Assembly (NCBI RefSeq): GCF_002896555.1
Contig: NZ_MNLH01000001.1
Coordinates: 310,001 to 374,000 of the forward strand
From: Gardnerella coleohominis
GTDB lineage: Bacteria; Actinomycetota; Actinomycetes; Actinomycetales; Bifidobacteriaceae
DNA: 64,000 nt
Direction: 5' to 3'
Shown: one piece after another, positions 14,359 through 27,273 of the stretch
How the letters are laid out: every line of letters starts with the position of its first letter
Numbering within the stretch: the first letter of the stretch is position 1
The notes under the pieces: generated by a model
The model's input: only the letters and a program-made list of their open reading frames with translations
Databases searched by the model: none
Told to the model about the DNA's origin: nothing
Program-made: the position numbers and the translations under genes

Positions 14359-15369
14359 TCAGTGCGAAAGATCGATTACCATGCGTCCACGAATCTTGCC
14401 TGCAAGCATCTCATCGAAGATATCATTAATATCTTCCATCTTACGCATGTGGCATTGTGGAACAACCTTTCCTTCAGCACCAAACTGGAATGCTTCCTCC
14501 AAATCCTTACGAGTACCTACAAGAGAACCGACCAAGCGAATACCGTCAAGTACCAAACGAGGAATGCTTAACTCCATATTCTCAGGTGGGAGACCTACAG
14601 CTGCAACAGTTCCGCCAGCGCGTACTGAATCAACAGCTGCGTTGAATGCCTCCTTATTAACGGCGGTGACCACAGCGCCGTGAGCACCGCCGACCTTCTT
14701 CATCGCAAATTCAGCAACATCTTCTTTAAGCGGATTAACGCACAAATCTGCGCCATACTTCTGTGCAAATTCAAGCTGACCCTCATTAATATCAACAGCA
14801 ATAACATGAGCGCCAAAAACATTCTTAGCATATTGCAAGGCAAGATTGCCTAAGCCACCAAGTCCAAAGAGAATAAGCCATTCTCCAGGATGTACTCCGG
14901 ATTCCTTAATAGCTTTATACGTAGTAACGCCTGCACAGGTAATAGAGCTTGCTGGAGCTGGATCCAATCCTTCAGGAACTTTTACAGCATAATCTGCTGC
15001 AACAATGCACTGCTCAGACATACCACCATCAGCAGTATAACCAGCATTTAAAACGCTACGACACAAAGTCTCACGACCTGTAGTGCAAAACTCGCAATGT
15101 CCGCAACCCTTGAAGAACCAAGCTACAGAAGCGCGATCACCAGGCTTAAGCGTAGTAACTCCAGGACCGACTTCGCGTACAACACCAATTCCTTCGTGTC
15201 CAAGTACTACACCAGTTTTATCTCCAAAATCCTGGTTCTTAACATGCAAATCAGTGTGGCATACACCGCAGCACTCCATATCAAGCAAAGCTTCACCGAA
15301 CTCTAAAGGTCGCAATTCCTTCTCAACAACCTGAGCTTTCTTATCCTTGGTAGCAACAATAGCCTTCAT
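14359..15369 (-). CDS. adhP: Zinc-dependent alcohol dehydrogenase (AdhP-like)
   Basis: A 336-aa medium-chain dehydrogenase that interconverts ethanol and acetaldehyde with NAD(H) in the cytosol. The catalytic zinc site is C37 (CGVCHTD), H58-E59 (GHEG) and the Cys in 'SSITCAG' near 144. The structural zinc site is C89, C92, C95 and C103 ('[16 protein letters not shown]'). The Rossmann motif is '[14 protein letters not shown]' with an acidic residue (D193 region, 'VIAVDI') selecting NAD. GAGGAGG lies 6 nt before the ATG. It is monocistronic, with its own terminator at 14172-14212, and runs convergent with the thi operon. In a fermentative bifidobacterium it would reoxidise NADH. Confidence 0.93.
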   Translation of the reverse strand: MKAIVATKDKKAQVVEKELRPLEFGEALLDMECCGVCHTDLHVKNQDFGDKTGVVLGHEGIGVVREVGPGVTTLKPGDRASVAWFFKGCGHCEFCTTGRETLCRSVLNAGYTADGGMSEQCIVAADYAVKVPEGLDPAPASSITCAGVTTYKAIKESGVHPGEWLILFGLGGLGNLALQYAKNVFGAHVIAVDINEGQLEFAQKYGADLCVNPLKEDVAEFAMKKVGGAHGAVVTAVNKEAFNAAVDSVRAGGTVAAVGLPPENMELSIPRLVLDGIRLVGSLVGTRKDLEEAFQFGAEGKVVPQCHMRKMEDINDIFDEMLAGKIRGRMVIDLSH

Positions 15370-15640
15370 AGATACCTCCTCGTTCTATATCACATTGCTA
15401 TTTTGTTCTTTTATAGCTTTCGTTCTTTCATTGAGCGAAACCACTTTTTTATTCTACATTACTTTTTAATTTTTTTCATAGAAAAATCAAATTATAGACA
15501 AAAATTATAAATATTTTTATAGTTAATGATAATAATTCTTATTGTATTTAATAGCAGATAATTTTACAGCTCACAACACTCCGTAAAAACGCTACTATGT
15601 AGCCAAAAAGTAAAAATAAAATTTTATTCGATTCTTCAAC
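15370..15640. other. AT-rich intergenic region upstream of adhP
   Basis: About 270 bases of very AT-rich DNA between the adhP start and the promoter of the second tRNA-Gly. It presumably contains the adhP promoter (leftward), but I cannot point to convincing -10/-35 boxes. A loose 'AATGATAATAATTCTTATT' palindrome near 15523-15541 is noted but not assigned. Confidence 0.5.
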
Positions 15641-15669
15641 TTGCAATTGCTTAAAAATAAAGCTAATAT
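15641..15669 (+). promoter_or_regulatory. Promoter of second tRNA-Gly
   Basis: -35 TTGCAA (15641-15646), 17-nt spacer, -10 TAATAT (15664-15669). Its -35 resembles that of the first tRNA-Gly promoter (TTGCAT). Confidence 0.55.
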
Positions 15670-15681
15670 GTCTACTTGTTT

Positions 15682-15754
15682 GCGGACATAGCTTAGTTGG
15701 TAAAGCGCGACCTTGCCAAGGTTGAGAGCGCGGGTTCGAGTCCCGTTGTCCGCT
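15682..15754 (+). tRNA. tRNA-Gly (GCC), second identical copy
   Basis: The 73 nt are identical to 7097-7169, with anticodon GCC. The flanks differ, so only the tRNA itself is repeated. Confidence 0.97.
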
Positions 15755-16189
15755 CCAATGTGAGTCTTAAGTATATATGTCTCATATTTCGCTGAGTTTT
15801 TTTATTCGCCATTACATATCTTAAGCGCATGTGCAAGCTTTGAAGTAAATCCCAAATTAATCCTAGATAATTCCAAAATATCAATATATATAAAGACATC
15901 AAAATATATAAAAATACCAAAAGCGACAAAAACACGGGTTATAGGCAAAAACACTGAGTCATAAACAAAATAGATGATTATTAACAAAAATAGAATCAGC
16001 CAACATTCAATGCAAGAAAAATAGTTTTCATATATACTGCTTATATACAGCTTATATAGTGAATATAATGTTATTAGTGTGAAGAGTGCATAAAAGTTAC
16101 ATGTGGCATTAAAAGAACAAAGGTCGCATGCATTTCGCATGACTTAGAAGGATTAGAAGACTTAGAAGACTTAAAAGAATTGGGGGATC
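15755..16189. other. Intergenic region upstream of the TPR protein
   Basis: About 430 AT-rich bases without a supportable gene. The open frames on the minus strand run into the tRNA and look like shadows. A repetitive ACTTAGAAGGATTAGAAGACTTA-type stretch (about 16140-16180) immediately precedes the ribosome site GGGGGA of the next gene. Confidence 0.5.
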
Positions 16190-19100
16190 ATGACAGACAA
16201 GATGCCACTGAACGATAAAACAACTGACACAACTGACAGAACTGACACAAATTACTCGACTAATCACTCATATCAATCGAACAATTCAACCGATTTAAAC
16301 GATTTAGACGAATCAAACGAATCAACTTTAAATAGCGGTTTAATAAATGTCCCTCGTTTTGCTAAAAAACACATTCTTAATGATATAAAAGGCCTTCCAG
16401 AGGGCATTTCTTATGGTTGGATTCATTACGATAATAAATGCGCAAAATCGGATGAATCAGAAAAATCTATTTTTAACAACAAACCTTCCAAACCGATACT
16501 TTCATTAGGCTTATTTGAAGATAAAAATAAAAAATTTAGACAACTAGCAATAGCTGATTATGAAGGTCGCGTATACGTTGGAAACGACATATCTGTTGAA
16601 GATACGTATAACAATTTCCCATCTGTTTCCCTTATAGAACAGCAAGAAATTACACTTAAAAATAAATCTCGATTTTATGGGAAAAATACTCCTAGTAGCT
16701 TTAATACTTTATTGGAAAATATTAAAAAGTCTTGGAAAGAAACTTACGATCCTAAAAGCGAAAATAATATATATTTTGAAGATTATAAAAGCACAAAGAA
16801 AATGGGCAAAGAAATCGAGGATATGCGTATAAACTGCCCAGAACTCGTTAATGAAGTAGAAAAAATATCGAAAATATTCAATACTCCTTACGTATACAAG
16901 TATCCGTTCTATGACGATAATGACGATGATTGCATTGATGAAGATCAAATTGACGAAGATGACTGCGTAATTACAGGAAGCGTTAAAAACGCTAACATAG
17001 ATGTAGAAAACAACACAGAAAACAACACAGAAAACGATAATAAAGCACGAACAAAAGACGAGAAAACAACAAGCGAAAACAGCGTAGAAAGCACTAATTT
17101 TGAAGAAAAATCACATACTTTTCTTGGAAGAATTAAGTTCTTATTACAAACATTTTCTAGATTAAAAAAAGAATCTTCTTTAAATGCTTTATGCGGAGAT
17201 GTTGTTATACAGTCATCTCCATTTGACGGACTACATTGGGCTGCTTCATGGCTTTCAACAAGTCTTAATAACCACAGAACTTATACTATTGAACAAATTC
17301 GTACGCCTTTACCTGAATCCCTAAGGCATAATCTTTCTTATCAAGACACTATAGCTATTGCATTTTTTGCTACTTACCTAATTCCTGATCTTTCAGGTTC
17401 ATTAACCAGTTTTGGAGTTGAAAATATATTCCGCCGACTCCAAAAAGAAGCTCCTCTGTGCGCTATACGAGGAAGTGTTAAGGATATAAAGAAAGCTAGA
17501 TACTCTGGTCTTAGATATTCTGGATTGGAAGCTTATTACGAACGTTTAATGCACGAATCAAAAGCACTTAAACCGGTTAGATCATTAGAACAACATCATG
17601 GAGCTGAAACTCTACATTTAGATAAGTCGAAAGTTTCCAGAAACTATGTTATTTCTTGGGATAATGCATTAGATCCAGAAACAGCAATCACTGTTCTAAA
17701 CATTGAAGGCGCATTAAACAGAATAAATACTATTAGTAATTACTTGGAAACAAATGCGTTTAATGGAGATAATCTAACTGAAGATGAAATAACTTTCAAG
17801 CAGGCAGCGCAAATAGATATAGCTTTACTTGAAGATCCTGCTTTTTCTGCCTATCCGGATCTTTTTAAAAATCTAGGAGATCCACTTAACGACGATAAAA
17901 TCAAGCCGATTGAAGCTATATGGAAGCAAGTTCGTCAAGAACGCAAAAAAGCGATGATTCGTGACTATAAATCTAATAATGAATGGTCCTATAGGCAAAG
18001 ACTTTCGCGTTTGATTAAAACAATGTACACTCCGTTCAGATTTGATGCAGACTTCCGATCAAATATTGAAGACGGAAATGTTGCTATTGGTTTCATGGCA
18101 ACGGAATCTTCTGTTATGCCTAAAAGAAAGTATGACAAAGCAAAAAAGCATTGGGTCAATTTAACTGATTCAGATCGATCTTTTATGTCAACAGAATACA
18201 ATTTGCGACTTGGAATTATTCTTGCAACCTTAGCTTTTGCTGCTAATCCTGCAATACAAAACGTATCAGTGCGATTGGATTCTATTGGGCTTGAAGATAT
18301 GGTAGTAGCAAACAACAATGCTATAAACAGACTTTTAAGCCGTACTATTAGCGCTATTAATAACATGATGAATCATGAAACTCCATCAAAAGGTGAGCCT
18401 AAAGATGGTGACGTTCATGGTAATCCTGATCAAATTCACGATTCACAAAATTTTGATTCGTCAGAAGTAAATCAAAACAATCAGAATAATCAAGCTAATC
18501 AAAACAATCAAAATAATTTAGCTAATCAAATTAATGCGACCATTCAAGATGCACAAAAAGATGAATCTAATCAACCTATACGAATAGAAAAAACACGCAA
18601 AACTTTAATGACCGTGAACTTTGAAAGACAAAAATTCGTAAAACATCTGCGTAAAAATGGCTTGCGAAATCCAATAAACACATATCGCGAATTCTGCGCA
18701 AATATTGATATAGATGAAAATCACGCTTTAAAACCTGTAGAGCCTACATTTGATTTACGTGATACATGCTTTGCTCCGCGTGGCGCACAAGAAGAACCAG
18801 AATTTTCAGATTCAGTGTTTGATAGCAATATTGAAGATTTGTTAGGAACATCTACATCTCAAGGACTTGCAATACAAAGAGAAGATTTATTGCAACAAGC
18901 TGTTTCCGATTTCCATCATATTTCTTCAGAATTAATGCCTACAACTGCCGAAAAAGCACGTATGGCAATGAGCATAATAAACGATATTGATGACCCAGAA
19001 TTAACAGAAAAAGCGGAAATAATAACTAAAGCAATTATTGACGAGGAGCCAATTCCTGAAATCACTTTTAATATTTCTAAGGAAATTCGAAATACGCAAT

Positions 19101-19915
19101 TAAAAGCTCATAATCAATTTGAACGCGGGGAAGTTACAAGCGGAATCGAAGAATATGAGAAGAAAATAGCATATTACGATTCAATGTTTTCAGAAGGAAA
19201 ATCTATACCTAGATATTTCAATTCATATGCTGAAAGAGTCATATATAATCGCATGTTCGCAAACAATAACGAATCAATGCGTTTAATTCCAGATGGATTA
19301 TTCTACGCTCATATGGAATTAGCTGACATCTACTCACAATTGCATGATAGTAATAAAACTTTGCAACACTTGCGCACTATGGTCTCATATGCTCCTACAT
19401 ACGCGCTTTCGCACTTACGCTTAGCTACAGAATTATCAAATAATGAAGATTGGGATTCTGCATACGCTGCTTGCTTAAACGCTTTGCGAGTATCTTTGGA
19501 TCAAGATGATGCAGCATTTGCATATTATAGGTTAGCTTACGCAGAATGGATGAGAGATAATTTTGACAGCGCTTTAGCAGCATATAAAATGGCCGAAAAT
19601 ATCTCCCCGGATAATATTGGAACTCTTCAAATTGAGAAGAATGAGCTTATATCACGTATGACATCGCAATGCATGCCTATACCTGAAAATACAAATGATA
19701 TTAGTAAAATTCTCAAAGAGAAAAACATACCAGAATGGCCTAATACAAATGCACATTCTATTATTGATTCTGCCGCGAAAAGTACTGTAAACAATGGAAT
19801 GTTCGTTATAGCTAGAACACTGTGTGTAGCATCTGCGCGAATGAAATACACTCAAAGCGATAATGAAATCAACAATGCTACGCAAATGCAATTTTTACGT
19901 TCACTAAATGCATAA
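16190..19915 (+). CDS. Large TPR-repeat protein, hypothetical
   Basis: A 1241-aa protein without signal peptide or membrane segment. Residues 1-50 are Thr/Asn/Asp/Ser-rich and disordered. A first conserved domain (about 55-235) is followed by a strongly acidic Asp/Glu linker (241-258) and a Glu/Asn/Thr linker to about 300. A second helical domain (about 310-740) contains 'QSSPFDGLHWAASWLS'. An Asn/Gln-rich repeat linker (about 760-790, 'NQNNQ' units) leads to a C-terminal region with tetratricopeptide-like helices (about 1035-1142, 'FYAHMELADIYSQLHD', 'AFAYYRLAYAEWMRDNFDSALAAYKMAE'). TPRs mediate protein contacts. The gene stands 95 nt upstream of ligA in the same direction, but no functional link is shown. 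I do not recognise the N-terminal domains. Confidence 0.75.
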   Translation: MTDKMPLNDKTTDTTDRTDTNYSTNHSYQSNNSTDLNDLDESNESTLNSGLINVPRFAKKHILNDIKGLPEGISYGWIHYDNKCAKSDESEKSIFNNKPSKPILSLGLFEDKNKKFRQLAIADYEGRVYVGNDISVEDTYNNFPSVSLIEQQEITLKNKSRFYGKNTPSSFNTLLENIKKSWKETYDPKSENNIYFEDYKSTKKMGKEIEDMRINCPELVNEVEKISKIFNTPYVYKYPFYDDNDDDCIDEDQIDEDDCVITGSVKNANIDVENNTENNTENDNKARTKDEKTTSENSVESTNFEEKSHTFLGRIKFLLQTFSRLKKESSLNALCGDVVIQSSPFDGLHWAASWLSTSLNNHRTYTIEQIRTPLPESLRHNLSYQDTIAIAFFATYLIPDLSGSLTSFGVENIFRRLQKEAPLCAIRGSVKDIKKARYSGLRYSGLEAYYERLMHESKALKPVRSLEQHHGAETLHLDKSKVSRNYVISWDNALDPETAITVLNIEGALNRINTISNYLETNAFNGDNLTEDEITFKQAAQIDIALLEDPAFSAYPDLFKNLGDPLNDDKIKPIEAIWKQVRQERKKAMIRDYKSNNEWSYRQRLSRLIKTMYTPFRFDADFRSNIEDGNVAIGFMATESSVMPKRKYDKAKKHWVNLTDSDRSFMSTEYNLRLGIILATLAFAANPAIQNVSVRLDSIGLEDMVVANNNAINRLLSRTISAINNMMNHETPSKGEPKDGDVHGNPDQIHDSQNFDSSEVNQNNQNNQANQNNQNNLANQINATIQDAQKDESNQPIRIEKTRKTLMTVNFERQKFVKHLRKNGLRNPINTYREFCANIDIDENHALKPVEPTFDLRDTCFAPRGAQEEPEFSDSVFDSNIEDLLGTSTSQGLAIQREDLLQQAVSDFHHISSELMPTTAEKARMAMSIINDIDDPELTEKAEIITKAIIDEEPIPEITFNISKEIRNTQLKAHNQFERGEVTSGIEEYEKKIAYYDSMFSEGKSIPRYFNSYAERVIYNRMFANNNESMRLIPDGLFYAHMELADIYSQLHDSNKTLQHLRTMVSYAPTYALSHLRLATELSNNEDWDSAYAACLNALRVSLDQDDAAFAYYRLAYAEWMRDNFDSALAAYKMAENISPDNIGTLQIEKNELISRMTSQCMPIPENTNDISKILKEKNIPEWPNTNAHSIIDSAAKSTVNNGMFVIARTLCVASARMKYTQSDNEINNATQMQFLRSLNA

Positions 19916-19968
19916 CATTACAAGCAGCGATTATCATATTATATGAATGAGAGTTGCGATTTGTGTAA

Positions 19969-22983
<3,015 letters not shown>

Positions 22984-22986
22984 TAA

Positions 22987-24195
22987 ATGGAAGATTCAAA
23001 TCAGATAGCGACAAAAGTCTACGACCTTCTTGGTAGTGTAATAGATCCTGAGTTAGGGCGTTCAGTAACAGAACTGAATATGGTAACTGGCGTAAGTGTA
23101 TCTGAAGCGCAATGCGATACTTCATCGTGCAAAAACTTACAGCCTGATTACGATAATACTTACGAACCTAATCACGAGACTGATTACGAACCTAATTACA
23201 AGCCCACTTACAATGTTGATATCAATCTTGAACTTACAGTTCCAAACTGTCCTCTAGCGGAAGTTATAACAGAAAGAGTAAAAGAAGCAGTATCTAAATA
23301 TCCCAAGATTAAACTTATACCGCATATTACTACTGCAGCTATGAGCGAAGATAAACTTGCAAAACTTGTATCTGATTTAAAAGCTGAGCGTAAAGAAAAC
23401 CCTTTTAATAAATCTGGAAATCATACCCGAGTTTTCGCTATTGCTTCAGGTAAAGGCGGTGTTGGAAAATCTTCTATAACCGCTAATTTAGCTGCGACTT
23501 TTGCAGCATTAGGGTACGATACTGCCGCGATTGATGCAGATGTTTATGGTTTTTCTTTACCTCGAATGTTTGGGGTCAATTCGCAACCTACAAATTTAAA
23601 TGGCATGCTTATGCCTGTTGTAGCTTGGGGAGTGAAACTTATTTCTATCGGCATGTTTGCAGGCACAGATCGCGCTATTTTATGGAGAGGGCCGCGATTA
23701 CAACGTTCCTTAGAACAGTTTCTTTCAGATGTTTGGTGGGGGAATCCTGATATTTTACTTCTAGATTTAGCACCAGGAACAGGGGATATGGCTTTAGCTG
23801 TTGCTCAATCATTGCCAAATGTTGAAATTATTGTTGTTACAACACCTCAGCCAAGTGCTTCAGATGTAGCAGTTCGCGCTGGTCTTATGGCCTTACAAAT
23901 TCCTGTTAGCGTTACAGGTGTTGTTGAAAATATGAGTTGGTTTGAAAACAATGGAGAACGCCTAGAAATTTTTGGGTCAGGCGGCGGAAAACGAGTAAGT
24001 GAGCAGCTTTGCAAAGCCTTAGATAAGAATATACCTCTTTTAGCGCAAATTCCGTTAGATACGTCAATTCGAGAATTATGTGAAAGCGGTAGGCCTGCAG
24101 TACTAACAGAAAAAGGTGAATTAGCAGACACCGAATTAGCTAATACTTTTGTTAAGTTAGCTAATTCCTTAATGAAAGATTCAACTCGTAATTAA
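22987..24195 (+). CDS. mrp: Mrp/NBP35-family iron-sulfur carrier ATPase
   Basis: A 402-aa protein: an N-terminal MIP18/DUF59 domain (about 5-120) and a P-loop ATPase of the SIMIBI class with deviant Walker A SGKGGVGKSS (154-163), 'DADVYGFSLPRMFG' and 'LLLDLAPGTGD'. Such proteins carry and deliver Fe-S clusters. The C-terminal CxxC of many Mrp proteins is absent ('ENMSWFENNGERLEIFGSGGG' region), which I believe is common in actinobacteria. The DUF59 domain is interrupted (about 42-76) by a Tyr/Asn/Pro/Glu-rich stretch built from DYxNTYEPN-like units. It starts 3 nt after ligA without its own strong ribosome site, so it is likely translated by coupling. Confidence 0.9.
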   Translation: MEDSNQIATKVYDLLGSVIDPELGRSVTELNMVTGVSVSEAQCDTSSCKNLQPDYDNTYEPNHETDYEPNYKPTYNVDINLELTVPNCPLAEVITERVKEAVSKYPKIKLIPHITTAAMSEDKLAKLVSDLKAERKENPFNKSGNHTRVFAIASGKGGVGKSSITANLAATFAALGYDTAAIDADVYGFSLPRMFGVNSQPTNLNGMLMPVVAWGVKLISIGMFAGTDRAILWRGPRLQRSLEQFLSDVWWGNPDILLLDLAPGTGDMALAVAQSLPNVEIIVVTTPQPSASDVAVRAGLMALQIPVSVTGVVENMSWFENNGERLEIFGSGGGKRVSEQLCKALDKNIPLLAQIPLDTSIRELCESGRPAVLTEKGELADTELANTFVKLANSLMKDSTRN

Positions 24196-24205
24196 GAATA
24201 TACAA

Positions 24206-24243
24206 ATATGAGGCCACTTGAATTTCAAGCAGCCTCATATTTA
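24206..24243. terminator. Terminator between convergent mrp and DUF349 genes
   Basis: ATATGAGGC (24206-24214) / GCCTCATAT (24232-24240) encloses a further TTGAA/TTCAA pairing. Short T-tracts lie on both sides, so it may serve both directions. Confidence 0.65.
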
Positions 24244-24314
24244 TTCAGAAAATTTTATAAGCTAAAACTAAACCATTACTTAATAGAACTAGCTAATAGT
24301 ACTTCTTAAAAGAA

Positions 24315-25685
24315 TTACTTAATAGCGTTAAGCCATTGTTCCTTAGTGGCTTTTTCTGCTTCAAGCTTAGCTTTACGATTCTTATCTGTTTCCTTTGCAA
24401 TTGCAGCATCAAGCTCATCAAGTTGTGCCTGTAATTGCATAGCAAAGCTAGATTTACGAGCGTTAGCTTCAGGATCTTCATCCTTCCACGCAGCCTCTTC
24501 AACAGCTTTAATTTTCTTATCTACATCGTTCAAACGAGCTTCAATACGACGCATATCTTCGCGAGGAACGTATCCGATTGCATCCCACTGTTCTTGAATA
24601 GCAGATAATTCTTTACGCGCTTGTTTAGCAGCTTCTTCGTTTTCAACAGGAAGCAATGCTTCAGCTTGCTTCAATAATGCTTCCTTCTTAGCAAGATTTT
24701 CTTTCTCGCTAGCATTCATTTTTTCACGATCAGCCTGACGAGCATGATAGAAGACATCTGCTGCTTCACGGAACTTGGTCCATAATTCATCATCATGCTG
24801 ACGACCAGCGTTTCCAGCTTTCTTCCAACGATCCATCAAAGCATTGAACTTCATAGAAGTCTCACGCCAATCGGTAGAATTCTTCAAAGTTTCTGCTTCA
24901 GCAATAATTGCTTCCTTGGCATTTTTAGCGCTATCGCGTTCAGTATCGCGCTCTTTAACCCATGCGTTACGTGCTTGAGTAAATGTTGAACGAGCCTTAG
25001 AGAATCTCTGCCACAAAGCATCTGCATCCGCTTTATTCAAATGAATGCTATTGCGCTGATGCTGCTGCCACTTGTCGAAAAGCGAGCGCAGTTTATCTCC
25101 TAGAGAACGCCAATTAGTTGAATCACTCATATTTGCAACTAAGGATTCAGCTTGCTCTACAATTGCAGTACGTTCTTTTAATGCTTTGTCAATAGCATCT
25201 TTACGAGCTTTAGCAAGTTCTTCTTTCTTCGATTCACCACGAGATTTGAGTTCGGCGTGTCGCGCACGTAAAGCAGCGATATCACCAACAACTGCTGGCT
25301 CAGCTAATTCAGCTTCCAAAGTGTTAACTGATTCATCAATTTCTTTAGGTTTTACGTTAGTAGATTCGAGCCTTTTTTCAAAAAGATCCAGCTTTATCTT
25401 CAAATCTAGATAGCGGTGTACGTAGAAAGTAAGAGCATCTTCTGGAGTTCCAGTTGAATACTGTCCTACTTCGCGTTCAGCGTCACCTTCTCGCACGTAA
25501 ACAGTGCCATTTTCGTCAACTCTACCAAATTTTTCAGCGCTTTTTACATCTTCCTCGCTGTATGAAACAGTAGGGGCTTGGGCAATAACGCGGGTCTTAT
25601 GAGCAAAGTTTGCAGGCGACGGCGCATGCGGCTTTGGTGTAGCGTTGACTTGGGTATTTTCTTCTGGTTTAGTCTGTTCGGTCAC
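24315..25685 (-). CDS. DUF349 domain protein
   Basis: A 456-aa cytosolic, highly charged, almost wholly helical protein. It has repeated DUF349 units of about 70 residues with the spaced Trp pattern: 'WRSLGDKLRSLFDKWQ', 'WRETSMKFNALMDRWKKAG', 'WDAIGYVPREDM'. The N-terminal 60 residues are Pro/Thr-rich and disordered; the C-terminus is coiled coil. The start is GTG with AAGGAG upstream. The repeats are common in actinobacteria, and the molecular function is not established. It is transcribed divergently from hisS and convergently with mrp. Confidence 0.85.
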   Translation of the reverse strand: MTEQTKPEENTQVNATPKPHAPSPANFAHKTRVIAQAPTVSYSEEDVKSAEKFGRVDENGTVYVREGDAEREVGQYSTGTPEDALTFYVHRYLDLKIKLDLFEKRLESTNVKPKEIDESVNTLEAELAEPAVVGDIAALRARHAELKSRGESKKEELAKARKDAIDKALKERTAIVEQAESLVANMSDSTNWRSLGDKLRSLFDKWQQHQRNSIHLNKADADALWQRFSKARSTFTQARNAWVKERDTERDSAKNAKEAIIAEAETLKNSTDWRETSMKFNALMDRWKKAGNAGRQHDDELWTKFREAADVFYHARQADREKMNASEKENLAKKEALLKQAEALLPVENEEAAKQARKELSAIQEQWDAIGYVPREDMRRIEARLNDVDKKIKAVEEAAWKDEDPEANARKSSFAMQLQAQLDELDAAIAKETDKNRKAKLEAEKATKEQWLNAIK

Positions 25686-25766
25686 GGGACGACTCCTTAC
25701 AGCATATGCACGGTAACAGTATTACGAATAGTATAACTTTTGGCCATAATTTTCCGTAACATAACC

Positions 25767-25782
25767 TATTATAGTGTGCATG
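25767..25782 (+). promoter_or_regulatory. Leaderless-type promoter/start of hisS
   Basis: TATTAT (25767-25772) ends exactly 7 nt before the ATG at 25780, and there is no Shine-Dalgarno. Transcription would start at the A of the start codon. Confidence 0.55.
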
Positions 25783-27180
25783 GTACAAGGCTCATCAATA
25801 TCTGGTTTTCCTGAATGGCTTCCTAGTGAGCGCGCTGTAGAACAGCGTGTCATCGATACACTTCGAGAAGTTTTTGAACTCAACGGCTTCATAGGCATTG
25901 AAACTCGTGCTGTTGAACAGGGTTCGAGTCTTTTAAAAAAAGGTGAAACTAGCAAAGAAATTTACTTATTATCAAGGTTGCAAGAAGTAGGTCAAGAATC
26001 CGACACTCCAGTAGAAGATCGTATCGGTTTACACTTTGATTTAACTGTTCCTTTAAGTCGATATGTTGTTGAACACACGGGTGATTTAGCGTTCCCATTC
26101 AAGCGTTGGCAAATGCAAAAAGTTTGGAGAGGAGAGCGCCCTCAAGAAGGTCGTTTCCGTGAGTTTGTTCAAGCTGATATTGACGTTGTAGGAAATGGCG
26201 AATTGCCTTCACACTACGAAGTTGAGCTTCCTCTTGTTATGGTTGAAGCTCTTGAACGTTTAAGAGAGTTTGGTTTACCAAAAGCTACCGTTCACGCCAA
26301 TAATCGTAAGCTTTCTGAAGGTTTTTATCGCGGTATTGGCTTAAGCGATATTGAGGGAGTTCTTCGAGAAATCGATAAGCTTGACAAAATTGGCGCTGAA
26401 GAAGTTGCTAAGCTTTTGGTAAAAGAGTGCGGCGCTACAGCTTCTCAAGCTGCTGCATGCTTAGAATTGGCTGAGCTTACCGCCGAAACAGGAGATGAGT
26501 TGAAGTCTCGTTTCGACGGATTATGCGACAAGCATAATATTTCTCGAAATGAAGATAACGAATCGTACGCTTTAGCTTCACAAGGTGTTGAAACTCTTGC
26601 AATGATTGTCGACGAAGCTGCACGTATTCGCCCAGGCGCTGTTGTTGCTGATTTGAAGATTGCTCGTGGACTTGACTACTACACTGGTTCTGTTTACGAA
26701 ACTTTCCTTGACAACGCAGAATCTCTTGGATCAATTTGCTCTGGCGGCCGCTACGATAACTTAGTTTCACAGGGTAAGAAGAAGTATCCGGGTGTAGGAC
26801 TTTCTATCGGCATGTCTCGATTGCTTTCTTATATGCTTCATACAGCAGGCACTACAGTTTCTCGAGTTTCTCCTGCTGCAGTACTTGTTGCAGTTTGGAA
26901 TGAGGAGGATCGTCCTGCGTGCAATGCTATCGCTAGAACTTTGCGAGAACGTGGTATTGCAACCGATGTTGCTCCTAGTGCAGCAAAGCTTGGTAAGCAG
27001 ATAAAATATGCTGACAAGCTCGGCATTCCTTATGTATGGTTCCCTGCAGATAGCACTGAATCAGAATCATCTCATGATGAAGTAAAAAATATTATTACTG
27101 GCGAGCAGGAAACAGCGGATGCCACGTCTTGGCAACCGGATACTGTTTATGCCCGGCAGACAGTTTCTTGCGCTAAATAA
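25780..27180 (+). CDS. hisS: Histidyl-tRNA synthetase
   Basis: A 466-aa class II synthetase charging tRNA-His. Visible motifs are motif 2 'FPFKRWQMQKVWRGERPQEGRFREFVQADID', the histidine-binding 'ARGLDYYTGSVYE' and the motif 3 region 'GVGLSIGMSRLL'. The C-terminal anticodon-binding domain starts near residue 365. The ATG at 25780 gives the N-terminus 'MVQGSSISGFPEWLPSE' expected for actinobacterial HisS; a GTG two codons earlier is unlikely. There is no ribosome site, and a -10-like box lies 7 nt before the ATG, so a leaderless mRNA is proposed. aspS follows after 93 nt. Confidence 0.96.
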   Translation: MVQGSSISGFPEWLPSERAVEQRVIDTLREVFELNGFIGIETRAVEQGSSLLKKGETSKEIYLLSRLQEVGQESDTPVEDRIGLHFDLTVPLSRYVVEHTGDLAFPFKRWQMQKVWRGERPQEGRFREFVQADIDVVGNGELPSHYEVELPLVMVEALERLREFGLPKATVHANNRKLSEGFYRGIGLSDIEGVLREIDKLDKIGAEEVAKLLVKECGATASQAAACLELAELTAETGDELKSRFDGLCDKHNISRNEDNESYALASQGVETLAMIVDEAARIRPGAVVADLKIARGLDYYTGSVYETFLDNAESLGSICSGGRYDNLVSQGKKKYPGVGLSIGMSRLLSYMLHTAGTTVSRVSPAAVLVAVWNEEDRPACNAIARTLRERGIATDVAPSAAKLGKQIKYADKLGIPYVWFPADSTESESSHDEVKNIITGEQETADATSWQPDTVYARQTVSCAK

Positions 27181-27273
27181 TATTCTTGCAAATTTGCTTG
27201 AATGTTGCGCGCAAAATCATGTCAATAGAAACAAATGAATATATCAATATTAGATTGTAGAGGAAGTGGACTT

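Noticed and set aside
14362-15334. Plus-strand open frames across adhP
   Set aside because: Shadows of the well-supported adhP gene on the other strand.
15523-15541. AATGATAATAATTCTTATT-like palindrome resembling an iron box
   Set aside because: AT-rich background makes such matches frequent, and it is not placed near an iron gene promoter.
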